A stretch of DNA of 45,252 bases from Clostridia bacterium (GTDB taxonomy: Bacteria > Bacillota > Clostridia > Christensenellales > Aristaeellaceae), in NCBI GenBank assembly GCA_017550035.1, contig JAFYLS010000083.1:1-45252 (forward strand), read 5' to 3'. Shown piece after piece: positions 1-6,238 of the stretch. The notes beneath the pieces were generated by a model. It searched no databases. It saw only the letters and a list, made by a program, of their open reading frames with translations, and was not told where the DNA came from. The translations under genes were made by a program, and so were the position numbers. Position 1 is the stretch's first letter. Each line of letters begins with the position of its first letter.

Positions 1-1
1 C

Positions 2-403
2 AATGCCCTGGAAGAAACCGATCAATTGCCCAAAACCATCCTCTATTCCCTGAACGATGCGGACAACGCCATGCTGGTGACCATCGCCCAGAGCTTCCAG
101 AGCACCCAGTGCCGCAGCAAGGTGCAGCACGGCTCCGCCTGGTGGCACAATGACACCTTTGAAGGCATGGTGGCGCAGCTGAAATCTCTGGCAGAACGCG
201 GATTGCTTGGCAACTTTATTGGTATGCTGACGGACTCCCGTTCCTTCCTGTCCTACACCCGTCACGAATATTTCCGCCGCATCGTTTGCCGCCTCATCGG
301 TCAGTGGGTGGAAGAAGGCATGTATCCTGCCGACATGGAAACCCTGGGCAAGATCGTGGAAGACATTTCCTACAGCAACGCCAAAGCCTATTTCAACCTG
401 TAA
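2..403 (+). CDS. uxaC: Glucuronate isomerase, C-terminal part (cut by window start)
   Basis: This is the last 133 codons of a gene that begins before the window; the frame is open from base 2 to the TAA at 401-403. The protein converts glucuronate to fructuronate, or galacturonate to tagaturonate, in the cytoplasm, the first step of hexuronate breakdown. The recognisable part is the family's conserved C-terminal block: GMLTDSRSFLSYTRHEYFRR, then a tail with LGKIVEDISYSNAKAYF. No other hexuronate gene is seen downstream, so any partner genes would lie to the left. It is followed at once by an AT-rich accessory patch. Recognition from sequence is strong; only the start is missing. Confidence 0.93.
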   Translation, partial: NALEETDQLPKTILYSLNDADNAMLVTIAQSFQSTQCRSKVQHGSAWWHNDTFEGMVAQLKSLAERGLLGNFIGMLTDSRSFLSYTRHEYFRRIVCRLIGQWVEEGMYPADMETLGKIVEDISYSNAKAYFNL

Positions 404-420
404 CATGCGCGATAAAGAGC

Positions 421-537
421 CCGGCTTTTGACGGGCATTTGCAAAATAAAACCCTCCCTGCATTGGTCAGTCGCAGGGAGGGTTTCTATATTTCCACGCA
501 GAGATGCGCACTTTCAAGCCGCTTGGTCAATTGGAAT
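421..537 (-). repeat. Downstream module, copy A (hairpin plus shared flank)
   Basis: About 117 bp that align over their whole length with 4627-4740, with scattered differences and small indels. Shared words include TTTCCACGCA and CAATTGGA. Each copy lies at the 3' end of a minus-strand gene (the traX C-terminal part here, the small membrane protein there) and contains a G/C-rich hairpin. The two copies are in the same orientation, so this is a diverged direct repeat about 4.2 kb apart, probably a gene-end module. Confidence 0.75.
449..485. terminator. Hairpin between uxaC and the traX remnant
   Basis: A perfect 13-bp inverted repeat (449-461 with 473-485, core CCCTCCCTGC / GCAGGGAGGG, 11-nt loop). 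A and T runs flank the stem, so it could stop transcription from uxaC on the plus strand and from traX on the minus strand. The T tract is short and mixed, so efficiency is uncertain. Confidence 0.65.
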
Positions 538-759
538 TCATGAAACAAATTGAATACACCCGATAACCAAAAGATGCAGCGGATAGTATATATAAAACAT
601 CCATTTCATCACTTTATTTACTGTTTGATTTTTACCCCTTTGTCCGTTATACATCATCAAAACAGGAACAGATAAAACAACAGCCATCTGAATAAGTCCG
701 TAAAGTTTGTCTATCGCAAAGAAGTAAACCGTTGCATAAATTGAAACAAAGAAAACCAT
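538..759 (-). pseudogene. traX: TraX family protein, detached C-terminal part
   Basis: A 73-residue reading frame that matches only the C-terminal end of TraX-family membrane proteins: a hydrophobic helix ending LMMYNGQRG, then KWMFYIYYPLHLLVIGCI, the family's closing signature. It begins where the fragment at 3895-4440 stops: that part ends FKKQMLWQA, the point at which a full-length TraX would continue. Both lie on the minus strand, so one gene of about 245 codons was split by the 3.1 kb between them. I see no good ribosome-binding site before the first ATG, so this part is probably not made. TraX-type proteins are multi-pass and acyltransferase-like; the role outside F pili is unclear. Confidence 0.8.
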
Positions 760-764
760 CCAGG

Positions 765-807
765 GTGTATTTTGTAAAGGAAGGTTTTACCCCTTCACAA
801 AATACAC
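765..807. repeat. Inverted repeat at the edge of the insert in traX
   Basis: Arms at 765-780 (GTGTATTTTGTAAAGG) and 792-807 (CCTTCACAAAATACAC) are complementary over 16 bp with one mismatch, with an 11-base loop. It lies directly beside the last recognisable traX codons and about 100 bp before the TnpV start, so it may mark the end of a mobile element. A matching end near 3895 was not found. Confidence 0.6.
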
Positions 808-904
808 ATGACTGCGGCTCATTTGTGGCAAAGTGAAAAGCGGTTATGGGAAAGGAGTAAAAATTCCGTAAGTAACCGCAAACGAAGCTACGAAAGGAGC
901 CTGT

Positions 905-973
905 ATGCAATCTTTATACGAAGAATTGGGCGGCACATACCGACAAGTCGGAGATTATTTTATCCCGGATAAG
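905..973 (+). pseudogene. tnpV: TnpV-like transposon protein, truncated N-terminal start
   Basis: The first 22 or so codons, beginning MQSLYEELGGTYRQVGDY, match the start of TnpV-type proteins, small proteins carried by Tn4451-like and related elements in Clostridia. A ribosome-binding site (GAAAGGAGC) precedes the ATG. After FIPDKL the similarity is lost, although the frame stays open to 1279, where it runs antisense to the hydrolase gene. I therefore call it a remnant. It suggests the 3.1 kb inside traX arrived on, or beside, a mobile element. No recombinase gene is left here. Confidence 0.6.
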
Positions 974-1135
974 CTTCATATTCTTCCCCCTGTCCCTTCG
1001 CCTTATAATCCTATTTTACCATTGAAATATCGGATTGCAATACGGCTATGGGCAAGTGACACTTTTTTAGGGCCCAAAAGCACTTATATCTCCATTGCTG
1101 CCTCTTCCCTTGGGCAAAGGAGCTGTCGTCCTGAA

Positions 1136-1178
1136 AAAGAATGCAGCATTGCAGGTGCATCCCCTCGCAATGCTGCAT
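1136..1178 (-). terminator. Rho-independent terminator of the hydrolase operon
   Basis: A perfect 12-bp stem (1141-1152 ATGCAGCATTGC with 1167-1178) followed on the minus strand by a T-rich run (TTCTTTTTC). It sits just past the stop codon of the alpha/beta hydrolase at 1188 and closes the three-gene minus-strand operon. Confidence 0.8.
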
Positions 1179-1187
1179 GGACTGGCA

Positions 1188-1943
1188 TTACTGTTTTGCT
1201 TCAAGTGTTCTGCGGATCTTTTCACAGCATTCCCCGGAATGCTTCAGGAGAAATTCGCCGTGGCCAAATCCGTCCATGATCTCTTCGTGATAATGCTTTA
1301 GGTACCGTTTCAGTTCTTTGTGGGATTTGATGGCATACGGTTCTTTGCTGCCGCACCACAGATAGACCATCGTTTCGTTTTTCACAAGCTCGGGACGGGT
1401 TTTGTAGGTATAGTTTTCGGTGAAATTTCTGTTTACAGTTTCATCACTCGCATTCATGTAAAGCCCGTTTGTAAGTACGTCTGCCATTTCCTCAAGGGTA
1501 GTACCCATCAATGCCATCATTACATTGATAATTGCTGGAAACCGACCGGTATTCTTGTACCTCTTAAACATCCAGGCGGTTACTTTTCCCGACAGCTTGC
1601 CCTGGTGTGCAACATAGCATCCGTCCATAATGACAGTGCCGAGATCCACTTTGTTACGGGTGAGCAGCTCCGTCAGCATCAAACCGCCCTGGGAAGCACC
1701 ATAGGCGCCGTAGATCTGGCCGTTGTAATGTTCTTTTATATACTCCTCGACCTGCCGTGCCTGATCGGCAAAGGATGTGAAATCGCCGCTCCCGTCATAA
1801 AAGCCGTCCTGTGCTGGGATGATCAGACGGTAATGGTTTTCCAAAGGTTTCAGCAGTTCGTATTCGCTGCGCCAGTCCTGCATCATTCCGTGCAAAAGCA
1901 GTACGGGCGGGTTTTCTTTGTGACCAAATTCATTAAACAACAT
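1188..1943 (-). CDS. Alpha/beta hydrolase
   Basis: A 251-residue cytoplasmic alpha/beta-hydrolase-fold protein. Visible motifs are the oxyanion-hole HGM at residues 18-20, the nucleophile elbow GASQGG at 82-87 with Ser84 as nucleophile, and a late histidine in FGHGE (His228) as the likely catalytic base. An excellent ribosome-binding site (AAGGAGG) sits before the ATG at 1943. It is the last gene of a three-gene minus-strand unit with an ATC hydrolase and a second hydrolase (2663-3421) that shares its start (FNEFG) and layout, so the two look like duplicated paralogues. The substrate cannot be told from sequence. It lies in the AT-rich insert within traX. Confidence 0.88.
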   Translation of the reverse strand: MLFNEFGHKENPPVLLLHGMMQDWRSEYELLKPLENHYRLIIPAQDGFYDGSGDFTSFADQARQVEEYIKEHYNGQIYGAYGASQGGLMLTELLTRNKVDLGTVIMDGCYVAHQGKLSGKVTAWMFKRYKNTGRFPAIINVMMALMGTTLEEMADVLTNGLYMNASDETVNRNFTENYTYKTRPELVKNETMVYLWCGSKEPYAIKSHKELKRYLKHYHEEIMDGFGHGEFLLKHSGECCEKIRRTLEAKQ

Positions 1944-1984
1944 ATATTTACCTCCTTAAATTCTGATTTACGAATATTTAGATA

Positions 1985-2575
1985 TTATTTGTCTGTTCGT
2001 AAGAATCGGAAATCACATTTACACCCACCTGTTCCCAATGTTTCTGTTCTCTGAAACGCGATCCCTGGCAAATTTCCATATGTTGCAAAGTCGCTTTCAC
2101 AAAAAAGAGGTGCCAGTTCCGGAGCATTAAGTAAGTTTGCATACTTTAGATATGGACACATTGTCATATCCATTTGCAAACAGTTCGCATCTGCACAAAA
2201 ATTAGTATAGTCAAATCCGCATTCTCTGCCAAACATCCTCGTTGCCATTTTGGATAACAGCTTCATAAAAGCTGCTTTCATACCCGGAAGTTTTAGAACA
2301 ATATTTAATGCTTTTCCGCATTTTTTACATAAACCTATCAGTATGGCGGTTGTATTCTTCAGCGCATTTTCACTGTCAATCTCCAGCAGAGCCTTATAGA
2401 AAGAAACTGTCGGAAGAATGGTGTTTTCCAAATGCATATATTCTCCCTTAGAGACTCCTTGGCACAAAAGCAAGCACTCCTGATAATGCTTTTCTCCTAA
2501 TTCGATGATTGTTTTCGTTTGTTTCTTTCCATATAGTTTTATTAGTTCTCTTTTTATGTATCCTAAATTTCGCAT
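1985..2575 (-). CDS. L-2-amino-thiazoline-4-carboxylic acid hydrolase family protein
   Basis: A 196-residue protein of the family named after a Pseudomonas enzyme that opens the ring of 2-amino-thiazoline-4-carboxylate to give N-carbamoyl-L-cysteine. The mark is the C-terminal block: the cysteine-rich stretch GFDYTNFCADANCLQMDM, CPYLKY, and the closing pattern FxRTxTLGTGGCxCDFRF near residues 173-190. In Clostridia most members are of unknown substrate, so the name is a family label, not a proven activity. GAGGTG precedes the ATG at 2575. It lies between the two alpha/beta hydrolases, on the same strand and with short gaps, which suggests one transcript acting on one compound. Confidence 0.75.
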   Translation of the reverse strand: MRNLGYIKRELIKLYGKKQTKTIIELGEKHYQECLLLCQGVSKGEYMHLENTILPTVSFYKALLEIDSENALKNTTAILIGLCKKCGKALNIVLKLPGMKAAFMKLLSKMATRMFGRECGFDYTNFCADANCLQMDMTMCPYLKYANLLNAPELAPLFCESDFATYGNLPGIAFQRTETLGTGGCKCDFRFLRTDK

Positions 2576-2662
2576 AATGGCACCTCAACATATTCCATTT
2601 TTTAATATGGCTAAAGTACTTGTGTCTTATCATTCGTGCTGCTCCCCAACAAGAAACCCGGT

Positions 2663-3421
2663 TTATTCCGTTTTGATGTGCGTATTCCTGATTTCTTCCA
2701 GCAATCGCTCAGGCTGTGTCAGAAGTGTACCGTGACCGCAGCCGGGAAACACCCGCAGTTTAACAGTGGGACAAGCCTGTTTTATCTCCTTCGCGGTTTT
2801 CAGGCAGACTTTCTCTTCCCCGCCGCTCCATATATGGACATTTTCGCCGTCAAACCTGGTGTAGTCAAAATTATACACCGCCATATGATAAATTGTATTA
2901 AACAAGGTTGTTTTGGATGTGTCCGTATACATCATCTGTCGCAGTTCATCCACTCCACTTAATCCAAGCGCTTTTACGATCAGGTTCTGATGTTTTGTCA
3001 TCATGCTGTGAATCAAACTTGCCTCAAGCTTTGCTGTCACTTTTCTCAGTTTTCCTGTCAACATCTTGGGAAGCTTTGTCACAGAAAGACCATCAACAAT
3101 AATGGTATCAAAGGACAAACGCTTATCCCCAAGGAGATTCAGGGTATAAACTCCGCCCATTGAAGCGCCATAGAGGATATCAATTTTTCCGCCAAAGTGT
3201 TCTACAAGGTATTCTGCGATCTGTTCTGATTCATGCTCAGTTGTGGTTGCGTGAATCTCTTTATGCTCGGGGTCGTAACCGTCAGTGGCCACCGCAATAA
3301 TGTGAAATTCCTTTTGAGCCAGTTCAATAAGCGGTTTAAAGCTCATTTCCCAAGTGGAACACATCCCATGCAACAGAAGCAGTGTTGTCTTATTATTCTG
3401 GCCAAATTCATTGAATTTCAT
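2663..3421 (-). CDS. Alpha/beta hydrolase, paralogue of the one at 1188-1943
   Basis: A 252-residue alpha/beta hydrolase. It carries HGM at residues 18-20, the nucleophile elbow GASMGG at 85-90 (Ser87) and GCGHGT with His230. The start at 3421 (MKFNEFG) was chosen because AAAGGAAGAG sits upstream at normal spacing and because it lines up with the MLFNEFG start of the paralogue; the frame runs open to 3529 but that part crosses a palindrome. It is the first gene of the insert's operon. Two palindromes lie upstream (3450-3483, 3507-3530), so expression is probably controlled, yet no regulator gene is present in the insert. Confidence 0.88.
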   Translation of the reverse strand: MKFNEFGQNNKTTLLLLHGMCSTWEMSFKPLIELAQKEFHIIAVATDGYDPEHKEIHATTTEHESEQIAEYLVEHFGGKIDILYGASMGGVYTLNLLGDKRLSFDTIIVDGLSVTKLPKMLTGKLRKVTAKLEASLIHSMMTKHQNLIVKALGLSGVDELRQMMYTDTSKTTLFNTIYHMAVYNFDYTRFDGENVHIWSGGEEKVCLKTAKEIKQACPTVKLRVFPGCGHGTLLTQPERLLEEIRNTHIKTE

Positions 3422-3449
3422 TTTTCTCTTCCTTTCGGTACATAAAAAT

Positions 3450-3483
3450 AACCCAAGTATAGCTTTTAAACTATACTTGGGTT
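3450..3483. promoter_or_regulatory. Palindrome 1 upstream of the hydrolase operon (operator or attenuator)
   Basis: A perfect 13-bp inverted repeat (3450-3462 AACCCAAGTATAG, 3471-3483 CTATACTTGGGTT) with an 8-base A/T loop, 29 bp from the hydrolase start. On the minus strand it is followed by TTATTTTTATG, so it could fold as a weak terminator in the leader RNA, or bind a dimeric repressor. Its inner GTATAG/CTATAC core recurs in the palindrome at 3507-3530. Confidence 0.6.
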
Positions 3484-3506
3484 CATAAATGATAAAATAT
3501 GGACTG

Positions 3507-3530
3507 CATGTATAGTTTGTTCTATACATG
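3507..3530. promoter_or_regulatory. Palindrome 2 upstream of the hydrolase operon
   Basis: A perfect 9-bp inverted repeat (CATGTATAG / CTATACATG, 6-base spacer). Its centre is 52 bp from that of palindrome 1, close to five helical turns, and it shares the GTATAG...CTATAC core. This fits a pair of operators for one dimeric regulator. The regulator is unknown. Confidence 0.55.
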
Positions 3531-3894
3531 AGTCTCGCAATTTAAAACAAGCCAGACCCAAAGGGTCAGTATGTTGACTTGCTACGATATACGCTTGCTA
3601 CTCCCTCACGAGTTAATTATATGGTACAGCAAGATGTAGGATTTGTCAATAGTTACAAAATATGTCATCCCGCCTTGGATTGTTGTTTATCCGCCATGAT
3701 TCTTTGCTAACATAAGCACGATTCCCCTGCGACTCTGAATAGAACACTCAATACTGATTCTTTACCGGTGCAGTTAGAATCATGGAATATAAACACAAAC
3801 AGAATAAAAAGAGAGTGCTTCTATTGACGCAGAATAGTCAGACATTTACAGTCGACCAAACCCTAATATTAGTTTTTATTAGTCTTGGTGAAAA
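3531..3894. other. Noncoding AT-rich stretch inside the traX insert
   Basis: About 360 bases with no gene I can support. The only plus-strand frame of note (3782-3904, about 40 codons) has no known match and ends in traX sequence. This stretch should hold the right-hand end of whatever split traX, but I found no inverted-repeat partner of 765-807 and no clear target duplication. Confidence 0.5.
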
Positions 3895-4440
3895 TTATCC
3901 TTGACAAATCGCCTGCCATAGCATTTGCTTCTTGAACTCACCTTTGTTTGTGCCGAATGCCACAATACAAAGGCTTGCAATACAGCTCCAATCGCTCGGA
4001 AAGCTAACCAAACAAAGCAGTATTACAAAGAATACTTTCATACCGTTACTTGTGATTTTTTCGCTGCATACTACTCGCAGCATAACCAGTCCCCATGCAA
4101 GAGACCACATTACACTGGTTTGATTCAAAAGGTTTCCGTAATAAAAGGTGATAAATGATTTCCAGTCCGCAAAATCCATAGATGCAAACACATAAGCAAA
4201 ATGTGAAATGAAGGCAAAAATAAACAGACGCTTTGTATATTGCTTTATATCCTTTGTGTAATGGTATCCTTCCGCTATGAAGTAGCACATAATCGGGCAG
4301 GTGATCCTGCCTGTCACATGTAAAATAATGGGAATTATCTCTTTGGGGTATCCGGGATAAAGCATCCATGCAATATGGTCTATCGTCATTGCGACAATCG
4401 CAATGAGTTTTACTGTATTTGAATCCAATATTTTTTTCAT
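3895..4440 (-). pseudogene. traX: TraX family protein, N-terminal part
   Basis: A 181-residue frame carrying most of a TraX-family membrane protein: the start MKKILDSNTVKLIAIVAMTI, DHIAWML, then GRITCPIMCYFIAEGYHYT and several hydrophobic helices, ending FGTNKGEFKKQML. The real similarity stops near WQAI; ICQG and the stop at 3895 come from the junction. The missing C-terminal end is at 538-759. The start codon at 4440 has a GGAG site and an upstream promoter, so a truncated membrane protein could still be made. Family members look like integral-membrane acyltransferases; in F plasmids TraX acetylates pilin, but chromosomal copies have no assigned role. Confidence 0.85.
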
Positions 4441-4459
4441 ATCCGCTCCGCCAAATTCA

Positions 4460-4572
4460 AGTTTGTCTGCCAGTTCATTGTATCATACAGTTGTAAAACA
4501 CACAACAATCCCTGCAGCCAACACTGCCGGAACTGAAAATGATTTCCGGATTATTTCCATCATCCGGGTATT
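4460..4572 (-). repeat. Upstream module, copy A (promoter plus perfect 50-bp repeat)
   Basis: A 113-bp stretch upstream of traX that aligns with 4935-5050 upstream of the small membrane gene. The outer 50 bases (4523-4572) are identical to 5001-5050; the inner part is diverged but keeps a promoter in the same place. The 50-mer holds arms CCGGAA, TTCCGGAT and ATCCGG in that order, so the middle arm can pair with either neighbour. Confidence 0.85.
4477..4505 (-). promoter_or_regulatory. Promoter of traX
   Basis: On the minus strand: -35 TTGTGT (4500-4505), 17-bp spacer, -10 TACAAT (4477-4482), 37 bp from the traX start. The same -35 and spacing occur in the parallel module at 4952-4980. Confidence 0.6.
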
Positions 4573-4626
4573 GCGGAAGTCCTTTCCTGCAGCAACGCCA
4601 ACACCTGTGATATACGCCATAAAATC

Positions 4627-4740
4627 CCGGTTTTTGATGGGCAATTGCAAAGCAAAAAACCCTCTCCGCGACGGTCAGTCACAGGGAGGGATGTTTTATT
4701 TCCACGCATCACAGATGTGTACTTCCAAGCCGTTCGATCA
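4627..4740 (-). repeat. Downstream module, copy B
   Basis: The partner of 421-537, at the 3' end of the small membrane protein gene. It contains an imperfect hairpin (CCCTCTCCG against CAGGGAGGG) and runs into the gene's stop codon. A run of A on the plus strand gives a T tail for minus-strand transcripts, so it probably also terminates that gene. Confidence 0.7.
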
Positions 4741-4914
4741 ATTGGAGTTTTGCTGTTTCTTTTTCAAAGAATGAAGCCGGACAATATGCAGTATTGCCAA
4801 CGGCAGAATAACCAACAGTAACATCGGAGAATCCATTAAAATCAATGCAATGGCGACAGCAAGAATAACAATAAGACTTATAATGGAAACCCAAAGTTCC
4901 TTTTTCTCATTCAT
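4738..4914 (-). CDS. Small two-helix membrane protein, unknown function
   Basis: A 58-residue protein with two hydrophobic segments separated by a short turn (MDSP), a charged start (MNEKKE) and a basic, polar tail (LKKKQQNSN). I do not recognise a family. The ATG at 4914 was chosen because GGAG lies nine bases upstream; the frame extends to 4980, but that part overlaps the promoter. It has its own promoter and sits in a unit whose upstream and downstream flanks match those of the neighbouring traX unit, although the two proteins are unrelated. It lies in the AT-rich accessory patch. Confidence 0.6.
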   Translation of the reverse strand: MNEKKELWVSIISLIVILAVAIALILMDSPMLLLVILPLAILHIVRLHSLKKKQQNSN

Positions 4915-4934
4915 AATCGTCATCTCCGTATTCG

Positions 4935-5050
4935 AGTTTGTCAGTCTGTTTACTATATCATGCAGTGATATAAAACACAAAATCAGTATCGGCGCACAGT
5001 ACTGCCGGAACTGAAAATGATTTCCGGATTATTTCCATCATCCGGGTATT
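4935..5050 (-). repeat. Upstream module, copy B (promoter plus perfect 50-bp repeat)
   Basis: The second copy of the module at 4460-4572. Bases 5001-5050 are identical to 4523-4572. It begins three bases after the stop of the FMN oxidoreductase gene, so the repeat is also that gene's 3' untranslated region, and its CCGGAT/ATCCGG and CCGGAA/TTCCGG arms could fold there. Confidence 0.85.
4952..4980 (-). promoter_or_regulatory. Promoter of the small membrane protein gene
   Basis: On the minus strand: -35 TTGTGT (4975-4980), 17-bp spacer, -10 TATAGT (4952-4957), 38 bp from the start codon. Confidence 0.6.
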
Positions 5051-5052
5051 TA

Positions 5053-6078
5053 TTAGTTTCCTGATCCGCGCACCATGTCCCGGGTGATCTCCCCGATGGT
5101 GTGGGCACCGGTCATCATCATAGCGTCTTCCAGTTCGCTCTGCAGCTGGCTCACATACGCTTCCACGCCGTCTTTGCCAGCGCCGTACACCATATTCACC
5201 ACCGGACGGCCAATGAGCACGCCATGAGCGCCCAGCGCCAGCGCTTTGAACACATCGTGACCCGAGCGGATACCGCCGTCCACCAGCACGGTCATTTTGC
5301 CGCCCACCGCATCGGCAATTTCGGGCAGCACATCGGCAGTGGCGGGGCAATGGTCCAGCACGCGGCCGCCGTGATTGCTGACCACAATGCCCTTTGCACC
5401 TGCCTCCAGCGCCTTCATGGCGCCCTTCACCGTCATAATGCCCTTGATGATAAAGGGCACGTCTGTCATCTGCGCAATTTCACGCAGTTCTTCCGTCGTT
5501 TTGCGGCCTGCGGGCGGCGTCATATTTTTGAGGAAGGGCAGCCCTGCCGCATCAATATCCATGGCAATAGCAAAGGGGTTTCCTGCCTTCACCAGCTCCA
5601 TGCGCTCACGCACATTTTCCATGTTCCAGGGTTTAATGGTGGGCACGCCCACGCCGTCATTTTGCTTCAGCGCTTCCCCGGCAGAACGCATGATCTCAAT
5701 ATTCAAGCCATCGCCCGTAAAAGCAGCAATGCCCGCTTCCCTGCAGGCAGAAACCAGCAGATCGTTATATTCCAGATCGCCGTATTTTTCGCCGTAATGG
5801 GATTTCATGGCGCCGATGGGGGCGGCAAACACCGGCAGACGGAAGGTACGTCCAAAGAGTTGGGCAGAGGTGTCCACGGGCGTATTTTCGCAGATGGTGT
5901 CCAGATTCAAATGGATCTTCTGCCAGCCTTCAAAATTGCGAATGGCCACCGTGCCCGTACCTTTTGCGCCGGGACCGGGAATCTGGTTTTTACAGCCGCG
6001 GCCGTCGCACACCGGACAGGCTTTGCAGTAAGGGCCCACATTTCCGCGGGCAGCGTTCAAAACTTCCTTGACGTTCAT
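5053..6078 (-). CDS. FMN-dependent alpha-hydroxy-acid oxidoreductase (lactate oxidase/dehydrogenase-like)
   Basis: A 341-residue flavoenzyme of the family that oxidises L-2-hydroxy acids such as lactate or glycolate to 2-oxo acids. The TIM-barrel FMN site is visible: APIGA (86-90), the lysine in IIKGI (Lys212), the catalytic block NHGGR with His236 and Arg239, DGGIRSG (267-273) and the phosphate-binding IGRP (289-292). The N-terminal 30 residues are unusual for the classic enzymes: cysteines 18, 21, 24 and 29 (CKACPVCDGRGC) look like a metal or iron-sulfur ligand set. This Cys-bearing form is found in anaerobic Clostridia, where an electron acceptor other than oxygen is likely; the exact substrate is not predictable. 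GGAGG precedes the ATG. Confidence 0.88.
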   Translation of the reverse strand: MNVKEVLNAARGNVGPYCKACPVCDGRGCKNQIPGPGAKGTGTVAIRNFEGWQKIHLNLDTICENTPVDTSAQLFGRTFRLPVFAAPIGAMKSHYGEKYGDLEYNDLLVSACREAGIAAFTGDGLNIEIMRSAGEALKQNDGVGVPTIKPWNMENVRERMELVKAGNPFAIAMDIDAAGLPFLKNMTPPAGRKTTEELREIAQMTDVPFIIKGIMTVKGAMKALEAGAKGIVVSNHGGRVLDHCPATADVLPEIADAVGGKMTVLVDGGIRSGHDVFKALALGAHGVLIGRPVVNMVYGAGKDGVEAYVSQLQSELEDAMMMTGAHTIGEITRDMVRGSGN

Positions 6079-6119
6079 TTTTTGCCTCCGAAGTATAAAA
6101 TCACATGCTTGGTTCTTCC

Positions 6120-6148
6120 ATTATAGCGTTGATAAGCAAAAAGCACAA
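6120..6148 (-). promoter_or_regulatory. Promoter of the FMN oxidoreductase gene
   Basis: On the minus strand: -35 TTGTGC (6143-6148), 17-bp spacer, perfect -10 TATAAT (6120-6125), 41 bp from the start codon. It diverges from the GH92 promoter 20 bp away. Confidence 0.6.
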
Positions 6149-6166
6149 GATACGTATGCTTTCCTC

Positions 6167-6195
6167 TTGTCAATTCCGTTCTCATCAGGTATCAT
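6167..6195 (+). promoter_or_regulatory. Promoter of the GH92 gene
   Basis: -35 TTGTCA (6167-6172), 17-bp spacer, -10 TATCAT (6190-6195), 43 bp before the ATG at 6239. Confidence 0.55.
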
Positions 6196-6238
6196 CAGAG
6201 TATCGGAACAACAATTCATCGAAAGGGGTTTTCTTCCC

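Noticed and set aside
905..1279. An intact 124-residue TnpV gene
   Set aside because: Only the first 22 or so residues match; the rest runs antisense to the terminator and 3' end of the hydrolase gene.
760..3894. A group II intron interrupting traX
   Set aside because: No reverse-transcriptase/maturase gene and no domain V-like hairpin at the edge; the content is metabolic genes and a TnpV remnant.
3782..3904. A 40-codon plus-strand gene
   Set aside because: No match, and it ends within traX sequence. Kept as noncoding.
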